DNA from: an uncultured Ignavibacteria bacterium
GTDB lineage: Bacteria > Bacteroidota > Ignavibacteria > Ignavibacteriales > Melioribacteraceae
Length of the DNA: 20,102 nucleotides
Direction of reading: 5' to 3'
NCBI GenBank assembly: GCA_937930275.1
Contig: CALGLM010000401.1
Coordinates: 1-20,102 of the forward strand
Below, piece by piece: positions 9,079-15,504 of this stretch. The stretch's first letter is position 1; every line of letters starts with the position of its first letter. Under the pieces are notes generated by a model, which ran no database searches, was not told the DNA's origin, and saw only the letters and a program-made list of their open reading frames with translations. Both the position numbers and the translations under genes were made by a program.

Positions 9079-10530
9079 ATGTTGAATGATAGAATAAATG
9101 TTTTACTTATAGAAGACGAAGAATTTGATGTTAGGCGAGTATGCAATACAATTACACCGTTTAACGAAAATATTTTGATTAAAGATGTTGTTTCAGACGG
9201 TAGAGAAGCCCTTTCATTAATTAAAAAAAATAAAGATGAGTACGATCTTGTAATAATGGATTTTCAAATTTCCGGCGGCTTGATGGGGGATGCTCTTATT
9301 CAAAAAATTAAAGAGATTGATAGCACTATCCAAATTATTGTTATCACAAAGATGACTATTAATATCACTGATTTTAATTTTGCAAATAAGTTAAAACAAG
9401 CAGGTGCTTTTTGGTATTGTACTAAATACCCCGGTGATATTGAAGATTATATTTATCAGCCGACTGATTTTATTATGAGCATATTTAATGCTTTTGAAAA
9501 ATGCAAGTTAGAAAGAGAGTGGAATAAATCGAATCAAAAAATTCTAAGAACTATTGAAGAAATACTCTTTAAAAAAAGAATTATAGGTGAATCAGATCCG
9601 ATACAGAGGCTAAAAGAAGATATTTTGAAATATGCAAAATCTAATGTAAACGTTCTAATTAAAGGTGCAAGCGGTACCGGCAAAGAATTAGTTGCTATTA
9701 ACATACACTACAACAGCAATAGAAAATTTGAAAATTTTATTCCAATTAATTGTGGAAGTTTACCTCAAGATTTAATAGAAAGCGAGTTATTTGGTTATGA
9801 AAAAGGGGCATTTACCGGTGCCGATAAACGTAAACCGGGGCTTTTTGAAATCGCAAATAACGGTACTATATTCTTAGATGAAGTTACAGAATTGCCACTA
9901 CCCGCACAAGTAAAACTTTTAAGAGTAATTCAAGACGGTGAAATCGAAAAATTGGGTCGTACCGAGAAAATTAAAGTTAATGTACGAATTATTGCCGCTA
10001 CCAATAGGAATATTGAAGAAGAGGTTAGAGAAAAAAGATTTAGAGAAGATTTATATTACAGATTAAATGTTGTTCCTTTAAATGTTCCCAAGTTAAAAAA
10101 TAGAAGGACCGATATACCTTTGTTAATTGAACATTTTATAAACGAAATTAGCAGCGATATGGGGCGTGAGAAGCCAAAAATTGATAAAGAAGCTATGCAA
10201 GTTTTAATGAATTATGATTGGCAGGGGAACGTAAGAGAGCTAATTAACGTTGTGCAAAGATTCTTTTTTATTGATGATAAATGTATTAACAGTAAAAATA
10301 TTCGGTTTATTTTAGGTTTGGATTTCGATTCTCCGCAATTATCAAAAGAAGATTGTAGTTTTAATTTTGGTGATGATATTTTGCCGCTTTCACAAATGGA
10401 AAAGATATTTAGAGAAAAATATTTCAAATTTGTTAGAGAAAACTCCAATTCTGATTCTGACGCTGCACAAAAGTTAGGCTTAGCTCCGCCAAATTACTAT
10501 AGGATGGCAAAGGAATTAGGTCTTAAATAG
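9079..10530 (+). CDS. NtrC-type sigma54-dependent response regulator
   Basis: The protein is 483 aa when started at ATG 9079. The receiver domain (about 6-140) has the acidic pair in LLIEDEEFD, the phosphoacceptor Asp61 in LVIMDFQISGG, the switch Thr90 (IVITKM) and the conserved Lys116 (TKYP), so it should be phosphorylatable. The AAA+ sigma54-interaction domain (about 168-400) is complete: Walker A GASGTGKE (196-203), ELFGYEKGAFTGAD with an intact GAFTGA loop (243-248), Walker B GTIFLDEV (262-269), AATNRNIEEEV, and the arginine-finger region FREDLYYRLNVVPL. The Fis-type DNA-binding segment at about 438-483 ends SDAAQKLGLAPPNYYRMAKELGLK. It would be phosphorylated by the kinase encoded just upstream and open sigma54 promoters. 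Its targets are probably the flanking sugar genes, but no strict GG-N10-GC promoter is visible in the large intergenic regions of the window. Confidence 0.94.
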   Translation: MLNDRINVLLIEDEEFDVRRVCNTITPFNENILIKDVVSDGREALSLIKKNKDEYDLVIMDFQISGGLMGDALIQKIKEIDSTIQIIVITKMTINITDFNFANKLKQAGAFWYCTKYPGDIEDYIYQPTDFIMSIFNAFEKCKLEREWNKSNQKILRTIEEILFKKRIIGESDPIQRLKEDILKYAKSNVNVLIKGASGTGKELVAINIHYNSNRKFENFIPINCGSLPQDLIESELFGYEKGAFTGADKRKPGLFEIANNGTIFLDEVTELPLPAQVKLLRVIQDGEIEKLGRTEKIKVNVRIIAATNRNIEEEVREKRFREDLYYRLNVVPLNVPKLKNRRTDIPLLIEHFINEISSDMGREKPKIDKEAMQVLMNYDWQGNVRELINVVQRFFFIDDKCINSKNIRFILGLDFDSPQLSKEDCSFNFGDDILPLSQMEKIFREKYFKFVRENSNSDSDAAQKLGLAPPNYYRMAKELGLK

Positions 10531-10561
10531 TATATTTAATTTTAAAAATTATTTCATTTTT

Positions 10562-10590
10562 AACTAAATAATTGTAATTATTATTTAGTT
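10562..10590 (+). terminator. Terminator-like inverted repeat after the response regulator
   Basis: AACTAAATAAT, a 7-nt loop, and ATTATTTAGTT form a perfect 11-bp stem 31 nt after the regulator stop. The stem is almost all A/T and lacks a T-run after it, so it is a weak terminator candidate that may instead be a protein-binding site. Confidence 0.4.
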
Positions 10591-10596
10591 CTATCC

Positions 10597-10848
10597 TTGG
10601 TAATTACACAATTTATAAATAAGCAATTCGATTTGTTTTGTTACTAATTAAGTTACCAAACTTTTACTATGATGCTTTATTAAAATAATAACTTTACTTT
10701 ATCGTTTTAATAAGGTTTGATGTTATACCGATTAAATACCCAATCTTAAAAGTATTTCAAAATGGCTTTTGGTAATTATTAATTGTTAAAAGTAATGTCC
10801 AAAATTACTAATTTATTCCCGTTATTAAAAATCTTAATTACTTGGTAA
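10597..10848. repeat. Four copies of TTGGTAA, candidate regulator-binding sites
   Basis: TTGGTAA occurs at 10597, 10769 and 10842 on the plus strand and at 10653-10659 on the minus strand. Two copies extend to TTGGTAATTA. They cluster 240-500 bp upstream of the symporter start, which is the usual placement of enhancer-type sites for sigma54 activators. Functional assignment is inference. Confidence 0.35.
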
Positions 10849-11000
10849 ATAAAGTGTTTAATAAATTATAATACTATTTATTCATATATAAGTCTTTTTT
10901 TAACAAAGGGTTATATGTTACAAAGGGGTAATATTAATATTCATGTTTTATCTTTTTAATGTGAAATAATGAATACTAAACTCCGTTTTCTATTAATTTA

Positions 11001-11015
11001 ATGTACCGGTTACAT
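11001..11015. promoter_or_regulatory. Operator-like inverted repeat ATGTA-CCGGT-TACAT
   Basis: Perfect 5-bp arms flank CCGGT, and the inner ACCGGT is itself palindromic. It stands out against the AT-rich surroundings and lies about 100 bp upstream of the symporter gene. It resembles LacI/GntR-class operators in having a CG-rich centre, but no such regulator gene is in the window. Confidence 0.35.
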
Positions 11016-11111
11016 ACAAAAATTTTTTATATCGTTAGTACTAATTTAAGATAACTTCACTTTGTTGGCATTATTTATGATAAAATTTAGTTGCAATTAA
11101 TGAGATTATTG

Positions 11112-12731
11112 ATGAACGACACATTTACATTTAAAGACGCTATAATAGTTCTAATTTACCTTATTGCTGTTTTAAGTATGGCGTTTTATTATTCACGCGG
11201 AAAAAGCAGTTCTACAAAGGATTACTTTCTCGCGGGAAAAAATATGGGATGGGTTGCTATCGGTTTATCAATATTTGCAACAAATATTTCAAGTGAACAC
11301 TTTATAGGTCTTGCCGGTTCGGGTTCTGTTAGCGGATTGGCAGTTGGACAATTTGAGTTAATGGCTATTTTTATCTTAATATTTTTAGCTTGGTTTTTAA
11401 CTCCGATCTTTTTTAAATCCGGTGTTTATACCGTACCGGAATTATTAGAAAAAAGATTTGATAAAACTATTGCTCAATGGTATTCCGGATTTTCAATTTT
11501 TATTTACATTACTACAAAAATATTAGTTACCCTATATGCCGGGGGTATGTTGTTTTATGAAATGTTTCATTTAAACTTATACACCTCGGCAGTTATTATT
11601 GTATTTATTACCGGTTTATATTCAATTATTGGCGGTTCGGGTGCAATAATAAGAACTCAGGTTTTACAATCAGTTCTACTTTTAATCGGAGCTATTTTAT
11701 TAACTATATTTGGATTGGATAGGGTAGGCTGGTTTACGGGATTATCAGAAGCACTTCCTTCAGATTATTTTTCGTTATTTAGACCCATGAGCGATCCTGA
11801 TTTCCCTTGGACGGGTATTTTATTCGGAGCTCCTATTTTAGCTTTTTGGTATTGGTGCGCCGATCAATATATAGTTCAAAAAATTTTTAGTGCCAAATCT
11901 ATCGAGCATGCAAGAAAAGGCACCTTATTAGCGGCGGTTTTAAAAATCACGCCAATTTTTATTTTGGTACTCCCCGGATTAATAGCCGCCGTGCTTTATC
12001 CCGAAGTAAAAGGAGATAAAGCATATCCTACTTTATTAGCAAGTGATTTACTACCGGTAGGAATAAAAGGAATTGTTGTAGTCGGGTTATTATCTGCAAT
12101 TATGTCATCTTTAGCCAGTACTTTTAATACTGCCGCAACTTTATTTACATTTGATTTTTATAAAAAAAGATATCCGAAAGAAAGCGAAGAAAAACTTGTT
12201 CTGATTGGTCGTTTATCTACTACTGCAATTGTATTAGTCGCAATTCTTATAATTCCGATTGTAAAATTGTTTAATACTCAGATTTACTTGTTTATTCAAA
12301 GTTTTCAGGCATGCGTTAGTCCGCCTATAACTGCAGTATTCTTATGGGGCTTGATATTCAAATTTGTTAATACTCGTGCCGCTATGGTAAGTTTGATTTT
12401 TGGCGAATTGATAGGACTTTTTAGACTAACATTAGACGGTTTAGTAAATTCCGGTATTATTTCCGGTACATTTTGGGTTATGATTGCAAATGTTAACTTT
12501 TTGCATTTTTCAATTTTCTTATTTGTATTAACCTCAATACTAATTCTTAGCATCAGTTTGGCAACAACAAAAGAAAATCAAATAGTTCCGGATAATTGGT
12601 ACGTATTAGCAGCGGATGCAATGAACGGAACAAAAATTAATTTAGGAATAAAAGAAAGATTTATAAATAGTATTTTTATCACAATTTTCTTATTTGCCGT
12701 GATTATTGTTGTGTGGGGATTATGGACTTAA
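11112..12731 (+). CDS. SGLT-type sodium/sugar symporter (SSS family)
   Basis: The 539-aa polytopic protein has about 14 hydrophobic segments. Family marks include KDYFLAGKNMGWVAIGLSIFATNISSEHFIGLAG near the N-terminus and the sugar-branch motif FWYWCADQYIVQKIFSAKSIEHARKG (about residues 239-264), close to the Vibrio/mammalian SGLT W.WC.DQ..VQ pattern. The sodium-site helix has LLSAIMSSLASTFNTAATLFTFDFYKKRYP. It would import glucose, galactose or a related sugar with Na+ across the inner membrane. Start choice: ATG 11112 has a weak GAGA 8-11 nt upstream; ATG 11100 and TTG 11091 are in frame but have no ribosome site. It is the first gene of the right-hand operon and is followed after 55 bp by the T9SS-exported binding protein. 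Together with the MFS carrier it gives the locus two different monosaccharide import routes. Confidence 0.92.
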   Translation: MNDTFTFKDAIIVLIYLIAVLSMAFYYSRGKSSSTKDYFLAGKNMGWVAIGLSIFATNISSEHFIGLAGSGSVSGLAVGQFELMAIFILIFLAWFLTPIFFKSGVYTVPELLEKRFDKTIAQWYSGFSIFIYITTKILVTLYAGGMLFYEMFHLNLYTSAVIIVFITGLYSIIGGSGAIIRTQVLQSVLLLIGAILLTIFGLDRVGWFTGLSEALPSDYFSLFRPMSDPDFPWTGILFGAPILAFWYWCADQYIVQKIFSAKSIEHARKGTLLAAVLKITPIFILVLPGLIAAVLYPEVKGDKAYPTLLASDLLPVGIKGIVVVGLLSAIMSSLASTFNTAATLFTFDFYKKRYPKESEEKLVLIGRLSTTAIVLVAILIIPIVKLFNTQIYLFIQSFQACVSPPITAVFLWGLIFKFVNTRAAMVSLIFGELIGLFRLTLDGLVNSGIISGTFWVMIANVNFLHFSIFLFVLTSILILSISLATTKENQIVPDNWYVLAADAMNGTKINLGIKERFINSIFITIFLFAVIIVVWGLWT

Positions 12732-12786
12732 GAAATTACTTATTAATAAACAACTAACAATCAATTAACATTAGGAGCAAACCAAA

Positions 12787-15423
12787 ATGAAAAAAGGATT
12801 GGTTACCCTCTTTATTCTTTTAGCAGCAACTTTATTGAACGCACAATGGGTTCAATATGGCTTTGAAACAGCGAATGCTGATACATTTTTCCAGCATCCG
12901 CCGGCAAATCCAGGCTTAGGAACCGGCAGCGGTTCATTAATTTTATCGGATATTACATCTAATCCGGATCCATATAATGGTACGGCTGCATGTAAAGTTG
13001 AATGGACCGTTCACTCTTCAGAAAGCTGGGGCGGATTTCAACAAATGATGCACCTTACTCCGATAAACGGAGCGCATGAATATTTCGATTTTTCAATGGC
13101 AAACGAATTGAGATTATGGTATTACAACGTATTACCTTCAACTCAACCAGGTTTAGTTCATATGCGTTTTAAATTGCATGAAGCCGGCGGACAGTCAGAT
13201 TATTGGAATAACCAAAATGATCACGAAGATTGGTATTTCCAAGTTGACGGTTTTTATGATGCAGCCCCCGGTTGGCAAATGATTGTTATTCCATTGGTCG
13301 ATTTAGGAGCTGGTTCTCCTACAACTACCGGATTTACATTACCGGGATGGAGCGGTCAACAAAATAACGGTGTATTAGATTTTGACAAAATTATTGGTTA
13401 CAGCTTAGAGTTTACAACTCCGGGTATCACAAATAACGGAACGGCTAACGGCGTTATTGTATGGGATAAATTAACATTATGGGGAAGCAAATATACTCCG
13501 CTTTCAACCTTTGATAGCAATGCAGGATTTTTTGAAGTAGATAATATGGGTTGGGCAGGTGCAACCGGAATGGGTAATTTAGTAGTAAGTGATATGACAA
13601 ATAACCCGTTTGAAGGTGCTGCATCATTACAATTTGATGCTACCGTAAATAATAGCCAATCTTGGGGTGGTTATGTTAACGCACGCCATAACATTGACGG
13701 TTATTGGGAAGATTTATCTGCAAGAACCAACTTATATGTGTATATTAAAGTCTTAACTCCGTTTACGGGAACAGATCAAAGAGTTACTTTACGTCTTATG
13801 TTGTTCGACGATAGTGACGGTGCAGAAGAACAATGGTATCATAAAGTAAATGTTAATTTATATCAAGCTTCAGAATGGCAAAAAATAGTAATTCCGTTAG
13901 TAAACTTAGAAGGTACCGGTGATGACGGTGTTCTTTCTTCGGACGGTTTTAGAATTCCGAGCTGGGAAAGTTACAGCGGAAATAATGTGCTTGATTTAAA
14001 TAAAATTAAAGCTTGGAAATTTGAATTTTCAGGTACAGGCGATTTCGGACCTCAAGGTGAAGTAGTTTCAGGTTCTATATTAGTAGATTTATTACAGCCT
14101 GCCGGTTTCCGTGAAACAGATAATACTCCTCCGGATCCTCCTACAGGTTTACTTGGTGTTCCGAGTAACTTTACAAATTTAGTTACATGGAATGATGTTG
14201 CAAACGAAAATGGCGAAAAATACGATATTTATTACAGCAATGTTCCAAACTTTAGTCTTGAAACAGCCGAAGTTGTAAAATTAAATGTACCGGAAAACAC
14301 TCAATTAATAGAGCACTTATTACGTGCACCGGGAACAGATCAATCCACAACATATTACTATGCAATTGTTTGTACAGATAAAGCAGGCAACGTTGGTCAA
14401 CCGGCATATTTAGGATCACCGATTACAAACACTGCTAAAGGTGTTGTAACTATTTCGCAAAATCCTCCTGCAAATACATTTGTTGCAGACGGTAATTTAA
14501 CTGAATGGTCAAGTATTACTCCTATAAGTATGAAATTATCAGACGGTAGTGCATTCTTGGTAGCAAATCAACAAATTTCTAATGATGATGATTTATCTGT
14601 TTTAGCTTATGTTGCAATAGATAATCAAAACTTATATGTAGCTTTTGACGTGACAGATGATATAGTATCATTTGATCCTACATTAGCATCATACTATAAC
14701 GATTGTCCTGATTTGTTTATCGGATTATATGATTGGCACGGAAAACCGCATAGCAGCAAACAAAGAGGTGCACAACCTGACTATCAATTAAGATTTGCAA
14801 AAGACCGTGTATTAGTTGACGGTATGAATGCAGATAGTATGGCAGTTCCGGGTGCAAATTATTTCTGGGGTGAAAAATTCCCTTCAGGCTATACAGTTGA
14901 AGCAAAAATTCCTTTAGTAGATTTAGCAACAAAACGTAATGTAGGTCAAACAAACTTTGACTCGTTATTTACACCAAAATTAGGTATGAGAATACCAATT
15001 GACTTCTCGATTAACGATGCAGATGCAACAGGAACAAGAGAAGGTATTATGTGTTATTCACCTTACAACGAAGATCATTCATATGAAACACCAGCACGTT
15101 GGTTATATACATGGATCGGAAATGCTTGGACAGGTGTTGAAGACGAAACAATTAGTCCAAACACATATTCGTTATCACAAAACTATCCTAATCCTTTTAA
15201 CCCTGTAACAACAATTAAATATACTTTGAAAGATGCCGGAAAAGTAACTTTAAGAGTATATGATGTATTAGGAAGATTAGTAAGTACATTAGTAAATGAT
15301 ATGCAAAATCAAGGAAGCTATACAGTTAATTTTGATGCTTCTAACTTAGCAAGCGGAATGTACATTTATAAATTAGAATCAGGTTCATTCCAAGCAGTTA
15401 AGAAAATGATGTTATTAAAGTAA
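12787..15423 (+). CDS. T9SS-exported multidomain carbohydrate-binding-like surface protein
   Basis: The 878-aa protein has a signal peptide (about 1-19, ending LLNA). Residues about 22-235 and 243-440 are two copies of the same beta-sandwich-like module. Shared landmarks include SSESWGGFQQM versus NSQSWGGYVNA, WQMIVIPLVDL versus WQKIVIPLVNL, FTLPGW versus FRIPSW, and GVLDFDKIIGYSLEFT versus NVLDLNKIKAWKFEFS. Next is a fibronectin type III-like domain (about 446-545, starting DNTPPDPPTGL), then a CBM9-like domain (about 562-780, with VADGNLTEW, NLYVAFDVTDD and YTVEAKIPLVDL). The end is a T9SS type A sorting domain (about 794-878: LSQNYPNPFNPVTTIKY ... GMYIYKL ... MMLLK). No catalytic residues are recognisable. 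The likely role is binding polysaccharide at the cell surface or being released. The start is supported by AGGAG at 12773-12777, and a strong terminator follows the gene. Confidence 0.88.
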   Translation: MKKGLVTLFILLAATLLNAQWVQYGFETANADTFFQHPPANPGLGTGSGSLILSDITSNPDPYNGTAACKVEWTVHSSESWGGFQQMMHLTPINGAHEYFDFSMANELRLWYYNVLPSTQPGLVHMRFKLHEAGGQSDYWNNQNDHEDWYFQVDGFYDAAPGWQMIVIPLVDLGAGSPTTTGFTLPGWSGQQNNGVLDFDKIIGYSLEFTTPGITNNGTANGVIVWDKLTLWGSKYTPLSTFDSNAGFFEVDNMGWAGATGMGNLVVSDMTNNPFEGAASLQFDATVNNSQSWGGYVNARHNIDGYWEDLSARTNLYVYIKVLTPFTGTDQRVTLRLMLFDDSDGAEEQWYHKVNVNLYQASEWQKIVIPLVNLEGTGDDGVLSSDGFRIPSWESYSGNNVLDLNKIKAWKFEFSGTGDFGPQGEVVSGSILVDLLQPAGFRETDNTPPDPPTGLLGVPSNFTNLVTWNDVANENGEKYDIYYSNVPNFSLETAEVVKLNVPENTQLIEHLLRAPGTDQSTTYYYAIVCTDKAGNVGQPAYLGSPITNTAKGVVTISQNPPANTFVADGNLTEWSSITPISMKLSDGSAFLVANQQISNDDDLSVLAYVAIDNQNLYVAFDVTDDIVSFDPTLASYYNDCPDLFIGLYDWHGKPHSSKQRGAQPDYQLRFAKDRVLVDGMNADSMAVPGANYFWGEKFPSGYTVEAKIPLVDLATKRNVGQTNFDSLFTPKLGMRIPIDFSINDADATGTREGIMCYSPYNEDHSYETPARWLYTWIGNAWTGVEDETISPNTYSLSQNYPNPFNPVTTIKYTLKDAGKVTLRVYDVLGRLVSTLVNDMQNQGSYTVNFDASNLASGMYIYKLESGSFQAVKKMMLLK

Positions 15424-15433
15424 AACAAACGAT

Positions 15434-15461
15434 AAGCGGAGCTGCCAAGCTCCGCTTTTTT
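15434..15461 (+). terminator. Strong rho-independent terminator
   Basis: AAGCGGAGCT, loop GCCA and AGCTCCGCTT make a perfect 10-bp GC-rich stem running into a T-run. It starts 10 nt after the stop of the T9SS-exported protein and separates it from the TonB-dependent receptor gene. Confidence 0.93.
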
Positions 15462-15504
15462 AAATGTATATTATGGAAACGTTCTTTAATTTTGGAGGTC
15501 TTTT

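Larger units (their letters stand above)
10531..11090. other. 560-bp AT-rich gene-free regulatory region
   Basis: No convincing reading frame is seen on either strand. The region holds a terminator-like inverted repeat right after the regulator gene, four copies of TTGGTAA (10597-10603 +, 10653-10659 -, 10769-10775 +, 10842-10848 +), a small AGTAAT-N7-ATTACT inverted repeat (10791-10809), an ATGTA-N5-TACAT site (11001-11015) and a TGGCA element at 11066. The length and density of motifs suggest the control region of the downstream sodium symporter operon, possibly including upstream activator sites for the adjacent sigma54 activator. Confidence 0.55.

Noticed and set aside
8859..9089. Plus-strand frame overlapping the kinase C-terminus
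   Set aside because: It is a shifted frame within the ATP-binding domain coding sequence and has no recognisable features.
11091..11099. TTG start for the sodium symporter
   Set aside because: It adds a few residues with no ribosome site, while in-frame ATG codons follow at 11100 and 11112.
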